Origin: Zygnema cylindricum
Taxonomy: Eukaryota; Streptophyta; Zygnematophyceae; Zygnematales; Zygnemataceae
Assembly (NCBI GenBank): GCA_037447655.1
Contig: JBBHKE010002582.1
Span: 1 to 64,000, forward strand
Length of the DNA stretch: 64,000 bases
Direction: 5' to 3'
Shown: positions 1-12,215 of the stretch, piece after piece
How positions within the stretch are numbered: position 1 is the first letter of the stretch
Layout of the letters: each line of letters begins with the position of its first letter
The notes under the pieces: generated by a model
What the model saw: the letters and a program-made list of their open reading frames with translations, nothing else
Databases searched by the model: none
Told to the model about the DNA's origin: nothing
Translations under genes and position numbers: made by a program

Positions 1-2559
1 TTTACTGAAGGGCGTGGCTTCCATTAGGTCGTGTCTGTAAACCACTTAATTTGCTTGGCTCATTCTGGTTGGTAACACGTAGGTTAATATTCGATGCTTA
101 AAATCTTGAAAGAATCTTCGAACGCAATATCTGTACAAGCAGAGGTAATATATATACCAGCGGAGATAATATCAAACCAGCGGAGGTAATTAATGACTTG
201 TACAGAGGGCATTAAATGTACTACCCAAATTTCAAAACACAACGATAAAAAGGCGGCGACAAACTTTGATGGTGGGAGCGTGAAGGGATAATTTTGGCGG
301 ATGCGCAACCACCCTGGCGGAAGGCACGTGGGTCTTGCGATGGTACGGACATATGCGCGCGCTCCTCGTGGATTTTTTTTACCTTTTCCACGCGGCCTAT
401 TTTGACACCTTGATTTTGGTATCCTCCTTACCGATCTTGCAAGCGTAAGGTTGGTGGCGTGGCGTCTTGGATAAAAAGTGTAATAGAATCGAGGTCAAAA
501 TTCGCCCCAACAATAGACATTTTTCTGTAATATTGTTTTCCTTGGAAAAAAAAAATTGTACAAACTTGTGCACGTCGTACATGCCATGTGCCTCCTGCCA
601 CGTTGAATGCAGGTCACGTGAAATATCATCGCACGCTTTGTCTGACATCCGCCGACATTCAAAGTTTGCCGCGACCTTCAAAGTTTGTCGCGTCTTTTTG
701 CCATTCTGTTTCGACATTTTGATTTCCACTTTCAAAATCAAAATCTAGCAGAAAACTTTATGTACGAATCATTAATTACCTCCGGTGGTTCAGAAATTTC
801 GTACAGATATTCCATTTGTAGATTTTTTTCAAGATTTTTATAATCAGGATTGTAACTTACGTGGCGCCAATCGTAATTGAGGAAGGTTTGTTACTGGCCC
901 GACACAATGGAGCGGACTTCTAGTAAACGCTGCCAGTAGACTTGTCCGTACATTTACTGGGACCGCCTAATAGAACGTCACCCTTAGGCCACTTCTCCAT
1001 CAGGCGCTGACAGTAATGTTACGGATATGTTTACTGGCACTAATATTTCGTTCACTATTTCGTTCACTTCTCCATCAAGTCGTGTCAGCAAGGAATCGGC
1101 CGGGTACGTGCTTTCTTTTGATTGGATGCACGTAGATTCCTGTTCTAACGGCGAGCGTCGTCAAAGATTCCAAAAGCAAAATGTCTAAACTTTAAAGTAG
1201 TATCCGTACGGCCAGCCACAAAATAAAATTACGCGAATGTACATTTTGTACATTCGTGTTTTGTTGTTGTACCAGCGGTGTACAATTTCTACATTCTTGT
1301 TTTGTCGTAACCAAATCGTAAATTTAAAGAAAGTAGGCGCAGCAAATTCCGGTTGACGATGAATGGTGGTGTAGCCGTCACGACACATTCTTCAACAAAC
1401 TTTTTGTGGTCGTTTTCGGCGGATCTGATTTCGGCATGTCTAAAGGCGCGTGGCATATGTCCGAAGGCGCGGCTCGTACGCGACATTTCCACGAAATCCG
1501 TAATACAGGAATGTCCTCTGAGGGGCCTATCCATTAATGGACGAAGTATTTTTGCTTCAAAACAATCAGGGTCGATGTCATCGCCCAAAGTTTGAGAATC
1601 TCGACGAATCTCCAATAATCATGTTTTGAAAAAAAAAAAAAACATTACGGTATTGTACAACAATGAGCTGGATTTGTACGGAAATGCAATTTTCCTGTAA
1701 ACAACCCCACTTTTAGCCTGATAGAGGTTCACCCACAGTCGATGTTCCTTCACGAAGAGTCTGTAAGCCACGTGTTCTAAATTGACTGGCGCCACAAAAG
1801 CTACGATTGGATATTGATTATCTTTCAGAATTTAGCACCGACAAACTTAACTTCAAATTTTCACTTTCGTACCATGTACCTCCGTACGAAGTTAATATAC
1901 GACATAAATTTTATACTTTTTGCAGACGCTAGTCTATATGCTAGCTCGATTTTTAGGGTTTCTGTTTTCGAACATAACGAGAGTCATTTAAGAGAAATAG
2001 TGTGACATACAAAAGTTACCGAAAATAGAGTGACGAAAGAATGTTACCAAATTTCGTTTTTATTTTTTGTTGTATTTTGGAAAGTGCGTGTCATGTGCAA
2101 ATCTTAAGATTTTTCGTTGGTTTTCCATCATGACCGTAGTTTAATTGTCAACGTGTCGGAATTTTCTGTATCTACAGAAAAGTGGGTTAACAGTGGAACT
2201 GGGACAGGCTAGATTATAAACCTTCATATTACTGGGTTGGAACCAGCAAGACAGACGAATCGTATTTCCGCCTGGTGGAAACTTCGGTGGGGATGGTGTT
2301 CGTTCTGGGTTCGGGCGGCGGAAAGGATGGCTGGACGCCATCGCTTCTAATTTCACTAATCATTGGTGGGTTCCTTGATGACTCGTTATCATAATATCTG
2401 ACAATTTGTACGCCAAAATCTGAATAGTCGAGTTTGCGTCTCTTTTCCAGTGCACATTCACATGCTTGGGCAATTACATTAAATGACTTTTTGTACATTT
2501 GTATTTTAAAAAGTACATTTTGGTTCGGAAAAAGTTGTCTTTTCACCACACTATAAACA
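1..2559. other. intergenic, no gene seen
   Basis: No reading frame here looks like a real protein: the longest open frames are about 110 codons, overlap on both strands and show no recognisable motif. The only visible structure is a short phrase resembling ACCAGCGGAGGTAAT, present three times around 139-190 with a reversed version near 776-790, and many GTAC-containing words. I read this as decayed repeat-rich spacer DNA. Confidence 0.5.
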
Positions 2560-2711
2560 TTGCGGTGTACTTCCGCTATTAACGCTAATTAAAAAAAGAA
2601 CCCCAAAAGGCGTAAAGGAAAAAATTGAAATATGGATTCTATTTCATGTTTTTTGTTTAAAAGTGCACCAAACTAACGTTATTTACTTTAATAGCGATTG
2701 GCGGTGTACTG
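2560..2711. mobile_element. short MITE, GTAC-ended family
   Basis: The left edge reads GCGGTGTACTTCCGC and runs into TATTAACGCTAATT. The right edge reads AATAGCGATTGGCGGTGTAC, so the two edges are inverted relative to each other apart from the outermost flank. The same end sequence, GTACACCGtGAATCGCTATTAGCG, marks at least nine other places in the window. There is no coding capacity. Assignment to the family is by end similarity only. Confidence 0.5.
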
Positions 2712-2830
2712 TACAAAAATGTATTGTACTGTAATAATATTGTATTGTATTGTATTGTACTGTATTGTATTGTACTGTAGTACTACGGTACCGTAGTGTA
2801 GTGTAAAATGTTGTACTATCTAGTAGTACT
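2712..2830. repeat. low-complexity GTATT/GTACT tandem repeat
   Basis: A run built from TGTATTGTAC pentamers and hexamers follows the MITE directly and grades into alternating GTAC/GTAG words near 2790-2830. It is a simple-sequence expansion with no sign of coding. Confidence 0.7.
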
Positions 2831-4186
2831 CGGGGCCCGATTCCATGGACACAAAACCATGTTGATGACACTAATCCATACATCGTCTTATAACAAACAT
2901 CACATCAACGTTTAAAAATTTGACACTGAAAGTCCAAAAAGAGAGGCAAGACAAAAAATACAGATTCCATTGGTTTCTACCAGTTTACGCTATCGTTTTC
3001 ACTTCACTTGCGCCACCACAGTAGACCATAAACAACTATTTGTGTAATGAAATTATTTTTGTGGGAGAAAAAATAGCGTTATGACCTAAAGCCAACAAAA
3101 CATTACCACTAGTTGACATACATAACACTAATTTATTTACACAAAACCATAACTCATATAGTAAACGTCTAAGTATGTGAGGACAAGTTCGCGACTTCAT
3201 GCTTATTCCCGTACTCTTTATTACTACGAATCAAAGCAGGGTGCACTTCCTGATTCGATTCGATTCACATTCGGTGTTAACGCCGTTTTACACCAAAGAA
3301 TTTGTATGTTCTGTCTATATCGGGTAAAATGACATCTACAGTGATGTACTGCAATGTACTACAGTAGTAGATGACGGCGAATGAGCCATGCAACACATGT
3401 CAACGACGACATCTGGTTTTGGACGTGACTAAGTAGATGTTGTTTCAATTCGTACAAGAGAAGCTCGAAGACTCCCACTCTCCAAAACGTCAAAGAAATA
3501 TTTTGACAATATACCTCATACGATATATGTACAAAGCGTATTGTGATTTTAAATGTTTTTCGTGCGATTTAGAGCGCGCATATCGAAGAGAAGCGCATCG
3601 CGATATGAAGGTACAAAAAGTGCAATTTTGTTTGTGTTGATCTATGACTACTGGTGCAGGTGGAGCTGCAGTAGTAGATGTAGAAGTTGACATGACTAAA
3701 ATAGAAGCTGGGAAGAATCCTTTCAAATAGCAATTTTGCACTCAACACAAATTATGTCTGATTTGTCCAAATTGTACCGAAATTCAGCATACACTCAAAT
3801 CACTATACAAGCTGTCAATTCCCAAAATTAGAATCCAATTGATCCATTAAACCATAAGATATGGTGTCTGCAACTTTCCCAAAAACTGCCTCTTAGATTT
3901 CCATATTCCCAAAACAGGATATCAAAATATTTCTAAGACCTATACTTTATACATTGAGTGAGTATCTACTGCTCATCGACCAATCAGGTGTCTATCCTTG
4001 GAATAGTAGTACTGTACTATAGTACGAAAGAGTACGTTAACATAGTTTTAAAAACCTAGTTGCAACTACCCTAAAGGTGAATAGAAAACACTATTTACTA
4101 ATGCACTACACTACAAAAATCTGTTACTTTAAGTATTCACAATTTGGTACCGTACATATAATGTTGTTGTTTAGGCAGCAACAGTC
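2831..4186. other. intergenic, no gene seen
   Basis: AT-rich sequence with short open frames on both strands and no recognisable domain. It ends where the copia LTR similarity begins. Confidence 0.5.
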
Positions 4187-4596
4187 AAATAAGTCCACAC
4201 GACCGTGGTTAACTTGTACGAATATCTGGAGTGCTTACGAAACACCTCGTCACCTGTGGTCCCCACTTGAATCTCAACGGTTAAGCTAGGTTAAAATCGG
4301 CGTCCCGTATTTGTCCTTTTACAATTGTGTTCGCAGATGCTCGGTTCACATTTTGTCCATCTGATCCGCCGAATTCCCTCGTTCGATAAGTGACATTTGT
4401 CCAGGACCATTCAGCACTTCCTCCGTTGTGTGTAATGTTGACGTGTGTTTATGTGACCGTACAATATACTATAGAGTTACTTCTTCACTGTCAGACTATT
4501 TAAGATAAGTATTACAATCACTCTGAATCAAAAATATTCTAAGTTATAAACCTCCCCTCACAGCTGTATCTACTAAGGACAGCTTTAAAACCAACA
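4187..4596 (-). repeat. 3' LTR of copia element 1
   Basis: On the minus strand the LTR opens with TGTTGGTTTTAAAGC at 4596, directly after a purine-rich CTTTAGGGGAG at 4607-4597 that fits a polypurine tract. It follows the RNase H stop by a short gap, as in copia elements. It matches 8157-8573 along its length, for example in the GTCCCCACTTGAATC block and the TCTAGAGTTAC block. The outer end near 4187 is set only by where the similarity stops. Confidence 0.7.
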
Positions 4597-4623
4597 CTCC
4601 CCTAAAGTTTTAGACTCAGTTAT

Positions 4624-4875
4624 TCACTCAATCCTACAACATTTCTGCAGAACTAGTTTAGGTGCAGGCAGAGTTTTAGTTAGCATATCTGCAACCATAT
4701 TTTCATCTGGCAAATAGCACAATTTCATGACCCTAGCAAGCACCTTTTCTTGGACAAAATGCAGTCTGACATCCATGTGCTTACTCTTAAAATGATGGTT
4801 GGGATTGGAGGCAATAGCAATGGCTGTCTGGTTGTCACACCAGATCACTTGAGAACGAGTTTGCATATACCCCAA
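4624..4875 (-). pseudogene. copia RNase H fragment
   Basis: The 83-codon frame reads like the end of copia RNase H: a CDNQTAIAIASNPNHH block, then a KHMDVRLHFVQEKV block, then DMLTKTLPAPK close to the C-terminus. These are typical for the copia RNase H, which removes the RNA template during reverse transcription. Upstream (higher coordinates) the sequence continues in other frames to about 5000, so the domain is broken by frameshifts. Confidence 0.8.
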
Positions 4876-5327
4876 TTACTTTAAAAGTGCCTTTACCCAT
4901 AGGAGTTCCTTGAGTGCAAAATTTGCTGCCATATACTCTGACTCCATTGTTGACTGAGTTGTAACCTCTTGAAGTTTGCTACTCTGGCAACAGGTTCAAT
5001 TTCCAATCTGCAGAACAAATGCGGTAGTTGATTTTTTGCTAGGCATGTCGACATAGCTAGCATCACTCTAAGTCTGCAGCTTTATTTCTCCTCCTCCAAG
5101 AACAAGTTTTGCAGACTTCTACTTAATGCACCAACAGCTGTTGCAATATCGAGCCTCGTACAGTTCATAAAATAGATGAGGCTTCCAACTACTTGTCTGT
5201 ATGGTTTTGAGGCCATAAACTCCTCTTTTCTTTAATCTAGACTATCATTGATTACAATACCTGAATCAGAGTCGTCTCCCTCTAATTTTTGCCTGAAGTC
5301 CATAAGAGTTACACATCTTTTAGCTTC

Positions 5328-5940
5328 CTACATCTCAATTTTTCCCAGGATTGTTCCTATAGCCTCATTTTGGGTTAACATTATTTGTTTCTTATTTCGA
5401 TCTCTTTCTACTTGTATCCATAAGATGTATTTAGCTTGACCGAGGTCTTTCATCTCAAATCTGGATTTTAAGGCTTCCTTAATACGGTTTATTTCATTTA
5501 TAGATTTGCTAATAAGCAGCAGATCATCTACATATACATCAATATAGAGTACACCATCCTCACCGTGCAAAACATACACCGAGTGATCTGAGCTGATTCT
5601 CTTAAAACCTAGTCCAGTTAGGAACTCCGTTGTCTATTGTCTGGGGGCTCGTTTAAGCCCATACAAAGATTTCATCAGTTTACAGATTAGTTTTTCCTTT
5701 CCTTTCTCTCCATACATTTATTGTTGTTGCATATGGATGGTTTTTTCAACCTCTCCATGAAGGAAAGTTGTTTTAACATCTATTTGATGTACTTCCATGT
5801 TTTCAATTGAAGCTAAACTTAATAAAATTTTGACAGTTGGAAACCTTACCACAAGAGAGAGTCTTCTCAAAGTCAATTCTTTCTTTCTAATTGTAGCATT
5901 TAGCCACAAGTTTTGTTTTGTATCTGTCAATGGTACCATC
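5328..5940 (-). pseudogene. copia reverse transcriptase fragments
   Basis: The frame 5328-5579 contains YIDVYVDDLLLISKS, the catalytic YVDD region of copia reverse transcriptase, followed by a FEMKDLGQAKYIL block. The frame near 5718-5920 contains VVRFPTVK and HQIDVKTTFLHGE, the conserved strand just upstream. The pieces are in different frames and include stops, so no polymerase can be made. The coding sense resumes at 7306 across an inserted element. Confidence 0.8.
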
Positions 5941-7305
5941 TGTTGTTTTTGAAAACTTAGTTTCGTGCGTACCGAGCGTTTCGTGCGTGCGCGTGTTCGC
6001 GTGCGTGCGCATTTACGCGATGTAGTGTGGAGGTTCGAATAGATTTGCGGATTGGGGAGTAAATGTACGAAGAAAATTAAATGTACGTGAAGGACTAATT
6101 GAGTGGCGCGGAATGCGCAATGTAAATGGACGGCGGATCGCGAAGCGATCCGATTTGAAATTTTCGAAGTGTGAAAATGTACGCATGGCGTACGAAACAA
6201 AATGCGACAAGCGCATTTATTACAAGGGACGCGCTTGCGGTACGAAAATGATTTCGGCTGTACGAGGTTTCGACAAGTGGATTTTTATGACCACGCGGCG
6301 CGACATCAAGGGTGCCGATTAAGAGCGACGGAGGGCGGATATAGGCCGCCGAGATTTTTATGTAGTGGTGACGCGAAATCGCGTCAATCACACGATATTT
6401 ATTTTTGGACGTTCCGGATTGTTTGACAAGTGATTCGTGGTACACGTGGAAGGTGGATGGCATCCGCCGATATTTCCAAGGGATCGTATTGTTTGATGAC
6501 GTGTTAATTAGGTGGACAGTACATATACGATGTCGGTTCACTACGTTGATTTATCTGCAAGTGACTAAGCAAGTTGTCGCTTATGACGCGTATTTTGCGG
6601 ACGCGTCGGTGTAAATATTTGAAACAATATTGTTTTGTCGTATGTGTATTATTAATTTAGTATTGATTATGACATTTTTATTTTAAGTGATCAATTAGGG
6701 TTTTCGATAGTGTAATTTGTGTGTGTACGATGTCGTATTTGCATACAAGTGTACGCTTACGATTGCTTGACTTTCAGGTGTACGCTTACGATTAGTTTGA
6801 TTTAATGACAGTTACGTAATTTACGTTGGTTATTTTGACACTTAGTGATTTGTTAACAGCTCACAAGTGTATATATAGATTTGAGCTTCATTAGAATAAT
6901 TAATCAATGCTGGTTAGTAAAGTGGGGACCGAAGATGTAGACTTTTAGGGTTGCCGATTAAGTTATGCACTTTGAATGATATAATGATTATTTGATTATA
7001 CTTTTGTTTATGTGTGATGCATTTGTTTGTTATTATTTATTTATGTTATTTTATATATGTTTGATATGCATTGTTTATGCATTTGTCCTAGGGTTTGTTT
7101 ATGTCGATTATTCCATCAAACCTTAGATGTTGTCATAGGGTTTATTTATGTTGATTATTCCATGAACCCTAAATGTTGTTTGTTGCGTCTGTGTACGCAT
7201 ATGGAGGATGCATTTCATATGATTGTTCGTCGACCTATTTTTGCTTAGCTTCTTGCATGATAGTTTGGGTGGCTTCTGCGGTTTATTTTAGACCAAAGAA
7301 CAACA
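5941..7305. mobile_element. solo-LTR-like insertion with target duplication
   Basis: The element begins TGTTGTTTTTG and ends AAAGAACAACA, giving the TG...CA ends of an LTR. The 5 bases on each side, CCATC and CCATT, match at four of five. Shifting the border by one base gives a perfect ACCAT pair. Removing the element brings the two halves of the copia reverse transcriptase back into one continuous sense. The interior has no pol-like coding, so a solo LTR is the simplest reading. A partial reverse-oriented copy lies at 11716-12215. Confidence 0.75.
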
Positions 7306-8130
7306 CCATTTGGGTTTAGCTTCACTTTGAATACCCATTTGTTGCCGATGGCTTTTTTGTCCGAAAGAAGATCGACCAACTCCCACGTTTGAGCCTCCAT
7401 TATGGACTTCATCTCATCATTTGCCGCCTCAATCCAGTGGGTTCTTTTGGGTGATGAAAAGGCTTCCCGAATGGTCAGAGGTTCCCCGAGGTTGCAGAGA
7501 ATGCAAAGTGGGGGCTTGATTGAAGACGGCTGCTAGATCTCTTTCCTCCAGAAATTTCTGAGGGGGAGACCGAAGGATGTCTCTCGATCCTTGTCAGTCT
7601 GGTGACTTGTTTTGTTGGCTCCTAGAGCTATTCAGTATGTTCCGCCTGAGTTGTAACAAGAGCCTGAGTGTGAAATGAAACCTCTTCTGTAATGGGCTGC
7701 TGAACAACCGAAAAATAAATTGTTTTTTTCATGTCAAAAATAACATATTCATGTGATTTTTCTTCTGCATGTTTTTCTGTCATTGTAAATACATCGGCTG
7801 AATCTGCTTCATCTTTGAGAATTTTATTTTGAGACACAACTATATTTTTCTTTTCTTTTTCTATATCTTTCTTAATTATCATCATACCCTATCAGAATAC
7901 CCGATAGACCTTTCGGTTCCTTTTTCCAAGTAAGTGGGGATGTGTCTAAAGTAAAGCATTTACTTCCGAATACTCTGAAATGACTGACCTTAGGTTTTCT
8001 TCCTGTCCATAGTTTAGAAGGTGTAGTACTACTTGAACTAGAACAAATCCTATTTTTAATGTAAACTACACAATTGAGGGCTTTAGCCCAGAATTTTATA
8101 TCAACATTCTTATCTGCTAACATAGATCTA
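7306..8130 (-). pseudogene. copia integrase C-terminus and RT start
   Basis: The frame 7872-8123 has MLADKNVDIKFWAKAL, then a PSKLWTGRKP block and HFRVFGSKCF, the typical C-terminal part of copia integrase. Below 7600 the minus strand reads EAANDEMKSIMEAQTWELV, followed by KAIGNKWVFKVKLNP, the start of copia reverse transcriptase. A stop lies just before MLADK, and upstream integrase sequence is absent because the LTR-like block starts within 30 bases. Confidence 0.75.
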
Positions 8131-8156
8131 GCACACTCTGCTTAGTTAGCTACACG

Positions 8157-8573
8157 CAAATAAGTCCAATCGATTGTGGTTATCTTCGTACAAATTTTTG
8201 GAGTGCTTACAAAATAACTCGTCAACATTGGTCCCCACTTGAATCGCGACCGTTTGTATGATTGAAATCTGCGTCTAGAATTTGTGCGAGACAATTGATT
8301 TCCCGAATGTTTTGTTCGCTTTCTGTCCGTCTGATTTGTAGATATCACTTGTCTGATGTGCGACATTTGTCCAAAGTAATTCTGCAATAATACTCGCGCT
8401 ATTCTCAAACGCTGACCCGTATCTATGTGACCGTACCATACACTCTAGAGTTACTTTGTCACTGTCACAGTGTTTTAGGTAGGTAATACAACAAAGTTAT
8501 CAAAAAATATTCTAAGTCAAAAACCCTCCCCTCATAGCTTTATGGTTTTGAGGATAAAGCTTTCAAACGAACA
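8157..8573 (-). repeat. 5' LTR of copia element 1
   Basis: This block matches 4187-4596 in the same orientation, starting TGTTCGTTTGAAAGC on the minus strand at 8573. Identity looks roughly 70-80 percent by eye, so the element is old or the two ends come from different copies. It abuts the integrase fragment, with no primer-binding site or gag between them. Confidence 0.65.
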
Positions 8574-8966
8574 CTAGTACTAAAAGAAGAGTCAAGAGTT
8601 ATAGCTCTTAATCCAAAAAAGCCTTTTGTAGCCATTAATGCAATGTATCAAGGAAGCAGATCTCAAGGCTACCAAGGTTTTGAACAATATAACAAGTGTG
8701 TTTATTGTTAAGGTCAACAACATTTGTAAAAACAGAGTCCTAAGTTTCTCAAAACTTGTGAGACAAGTGTGTTCAGAAATAGATGGAATTTGAGAGAGAT
8801 CTACACACCACAAAGGCCACTTTTCACACCTTAGACACCTCCTTCCAAAACTGAGGCGTTTTTAGTGTACACACTAGAGCCAGAGTTGGTCGACAATTGA
8901 AATGCGAAGGATATTATTAGTTTTCCAAAAATTGACGACAAAGAGTTCTTCGCTCTTGCAAAACTG

Positions 8967-10136
8967 ATGGAGGGAGACAAAGACCACGGGTGGATCATGG
9001 ACTCCGGAGGCTCTTCTCATATGTCTTGGAACAGGGCTTCCTTCACATATCTGAAACCTATTCCAACTAAGCATATGTATTATGCGTGTGGTGCCACAGT
9101 TGACGCAAAGGAAGAACAAAATATCATCCTTATGTGTGAAATAGCTGGACAGGCAGTTCTTAGAACACTCTGTGATGTGTTGTATGTCTCTCAGTTCAAA
9201 AAGATTTTATCCTACCTTAGTTGCAAAAAGTAGAGGTTTTGAATTACTTCAGAAACAAGGAAAGAAAATAGTCAGCAAAGAGGGAAGGGTAGCAGTTATA
9301 AGAATTAGAGGCCCAAACAACTTGTACGAGATGGACCTGGTGAAAACAACTTCTTTTGCTTACTCTAGTGTCTTATCTGATAATGTTTTCTGGCATAAAA
9401 GACCGGGTCATGTGCATAATGACAGGTTGGAAAAGATGGTAAAGAATGATATGGTAGAAGGAATTATACTTGGTCAGCAACAGTCGAATATTTGTGATGG
9501 TTGTGCTTTAGGTAAGCCTCACAAACTTCCCTTACCTCATGCCGCATATTTCAGAGCAACTAACCTCTTAGAGATTATTCATTGAGATGTGTGGGGACCC
9601 TCCAAAATACCATCTCTTGCTGGCAGCAAATACTTTGTTACATTCACAGATGACTTCTCCAGATTCAGCAGGATTTATTTCACGATGGAGAAAAAGGAGG
9701 ACTTCACCCACTTCCAACACTTTCGGATCTAGGCGGAAAAGATTCATGGTAAATCCATTTTTTCCTTAAGATTTGAAAATGGAGGTGAATATACTTCCAA
9801 TGAGTTTGATGCTTATTTAAGAGAAAATGGTATCTCTCATCAGTTAACATTACCATATACTCATGAGCAGAATGGAGTCTTAAAATGCTAGATAGAACTC
9901 TAAATAAGAGTGTTAAATCTATGATGGTGGCCAGAGGAATAGATACTAAGTTTTGGGTTAAAACTTACCAAATTGCAGCCTATATTAGGAACAGATTAAA
10001 AACTAGATCTGTTCAAAGAAAGACACCTTATGAGGTGTGGACTGACAAAAAACCAGATGTCGGTCACTTTAGAATTTTTGGTAGCAAATGCTTTGTTCTA
10101 GATAACTTACAAGCTGAAAATAAGTCCAAAATCTAA
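8967..10136 (+). pseudogene. copia protease and integrase region
   Basis: The protease signature DSGGSSHM sits near codon 12 of the first frame, with the aspartate that would be catalytic. The second frame carries the zinc-binding H...H and CDGC pairs of the integrase N-terminus. The third frame, from 9885, has the FWVKTYQIAAYIRNRL and HFRIFGSKCF blocks of its C-terminus. In-frame stops separate the pieces, for example near 9583 and 9732. They would have formed a polyprotein that cuts itself and inserts cDNA. Confidence 0.8.
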
Positions 10137-10593
10137 ACCTGGAATCTTCATGGGATATGATGATGAATCTGTAGGATACAAAGTTTATTGTCCTCGGAAA
10201 CATACGATCCAGATTGGCAGAAATATTCAGGTGAAGGATGAGAGTGGGTCCATATACGTATTTAGTATGGATGAAAATGAAAAGATAGAAAAACTGCATG
10301 AATATGTCATCTTGGATAAAATTCCTTTTCAGTCTACCGCAACTTCAACTTCTTCTTCGACTGGAGTGCAAAATACTAAAGTACAACCAGCTACAGAACA
10401 GCAAAGAGCAACTGACACACATCTTCATCCAACCCAGAATCAAAGTCGGGATCTAACAATTCCAGCCTCAGAAATTTTGGGGGAAGAAGACAAAGTTCTC
10501 GCTTGAGGGGAGAACATGTTGAATATGCTTTTTCAGCAAGCACTGGGGAGCCTCTTACCATTCGAAGCCATTTTCTATTCCTGAAAATGATCA

Positions 10594-11716
10594 TTGATTG
10601 CAGCTGCAAATGACGAGATGAAATCAATTATGGAAGCTCAAACGTGGGAGCTTGCGGAGCTTCCACCTGATCGAAAAGCTATTGGCTGCAAGTCGGTCTT
10701 CAAAGTGAAGCTCAATCCAGACATCACCATTGAAAGGTATAAAGCTCTGTTGGTTGCAAATGGCTATACTAAAATGGAGGGAATATACTATGAGGAAAAC
10801 TTTCTCTCCTGTTGTCAGGTTTTCTACTGTTAGAGTCTTGTTGTCCTTAGATGCAATTGAGAATATGGAGCTGCATCAAATGGATGTAAAAGTTGCTTTC
10901 TGGCATGGAGATTTAGAGGAAGAGATTTATATGAAACAACTGAAAGGTTTGCAGATAAAGGAAATGATAATTTAGTCTGTAAATTGTTGAAATCAAATCA
11001 CTCAATGGATTGAAACAGGCTCCACGGAAATCTAAAGTTGATGAGTTTCTATAATCTAGGGTTCACAAGGATCAGCTCAAATCACTCTGTTTATGTCATG
11101 AAAGGAGGGTTTCACAAGGATCAGCTCAGATCACTATGATTCTGTCATGAAAGGAGAGGATGGTGTGATCTATGTAGCAGTATATGTGGATGATCTGTTG
11201 CTTCTCAGTAAATCTATGAATGAGATAAACAAGATAAAAGTAACTCTGAACGTCAGGTTCGAAATGAAGGACTTAGGTGAGGCAAAGTATATCCTAGGCA
11301 TTCAGGTAGAGAGAAATATGAACTAGATTGTGATTTATCTCACTCAGAGAGAAGCCATTGGAAATGTAATTGAAAGATTTGGCATATCAGAGGCAAAGGG
11401 GAGTGCCACCCCTATGGAGTTCAGGCAAAAAATGGAAGGAAATGGGACAGATGGAGGAATGTTACTCAAGGACGACATTCAACCAGGGGAGTTAGAGTTG
11501 ATGTCCACAATTCCCTAGACAGACGTTGTTGGGAGTCTTATCTATTTCATGAAAATGGTAGTTGGAGCTGTGAGCCGAAGCCTTCAGAATGCGAAGAGAT
11601 CAGATTGGGAGGCAGCAAAACGAGTTCTTATATATTTTCCACGAACACGGGATATTTGACTTTCTCTCGGAGGAGATGAAGTGAATATCAACACCTGGAG
11701 CGATGTGAGTTATGGT
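10594..11716 (+). pseudogene. copia reverse transcriptase region
   Basis: It starts with AAANDEMKSIMEAQTWELA, then GCKSVFKVKLNPD, FSPVVRFSTVRVLLSL and HQMDVKVAFWHGD, and later the YVDD catalytic motif. At 11060-11160 a stretch of about 47 bases is repeated in tandem (GGTTTCACAAGGATCAGCTC in each), a local duplication inside the domain. The RNase H is cut short at 11716, where an LTR-like sequence begins. Confidence 0.8.
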
Positions 11717-12215
11717 TCTTGTTCTTTGGTCTACAAGAGACCGCATAAGCGACCTAAAATATCAACCGTAAAGCTAAGCAAATCTAGTCTAATGAACAAT
11801 CTCTTGAAATGAATGCCCTCCAAATATTTGAATGCATTCCCAGATGCATTACCAGAAAATCCTCATCAAACACACCATAGGTCTCCAAAAAACACAGATC
11901 AGACACACCATGGGTCTACAAACCTGCAACCATTTCGCACAGACCAAACACACAATACGTTTCCAAATCTGCCGAAAACCTACGACCACCCTAGGACAAA
12001 TGCATACACAGATGCATTAAACAACAAAACAAATACATGCACAATGCATGACCAACAAACATAAAATTAACATATATAAATAATAATAAATGAATGTTAT
12101 CCTACTTAACCAAATGTATAATCACAAAAATAAATAAATCACTTAAGTGAAAGACCTATTCGGCAACCCTAAAATACTACATCTTCGGTCCCTATTTTTC
12201 ACGCTTACGGTCGGT
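11716..12215. mobile_element. partial copy of the 5.9-kb LTR-like element, reversed
   Basis: Read forward, TTGTTCTTTGGTCT followed by AAGCTAAGCAAAT, a GACAAATGCAT block and GGCAACCCTAAAA...CTACATCTTCGGTCC match the reverse complement of 7305 down to about 6920. It begins inside the RNase H of copia element 2. The far end cannot be placed, because similarity fades after 12215, so it may be truncated. Confidence 0.65.

Larger units (their letters stand above)
4187..8573 (-). mobile_element. Ty1/copia retrotransposon 1, degenerate and nested
   Basis: Read on the minus strand, this holds copia pol pieces in the expected order from right to left: integrase C-terminal part, the start of reverse transcriptase, more reverse transcriptase with a YVDDLLLIS motif, and RNase H. 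Similar sequences of about 410 bp flank it in the same orientation and are taken as LTRs. The gag, protease and integrase catalytic core are missing, because the integrase fragment lies directly beside the right LTR. A 1.36-kb foreign element splits the reverse transcriptase. Stops and frameshifts throughout make it inactive. Confidence 0.8.
8574..11716 (+). mobile_element. Ty1/copia retrotransposon 2, degenerate
   Basis: A second copia element runs on plus, head to head with element 1. In order: the end of gag with a CCHC-like knuckle (CVYC...H) at about 8640-8760, protease with WIMDSGGSSHM near 8990, integrase with the HHCC region and CDGCALGK near 9500, the integrase core, reverse transcriptase with YVDDLLLLS near 11190, and the start of RNase H. 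Several stops, such as the one after LLEIIH at 9583, and frameshifts disable it. The 5' LTR and most of gag are not visible. Confidence 0.85.

Noticed and set aside
7085-7175. Telomere-like CCCTAAA/TTTAGGG words
   Set aside because: Only scattered single copies inside the LTR-like element; no tandem array.
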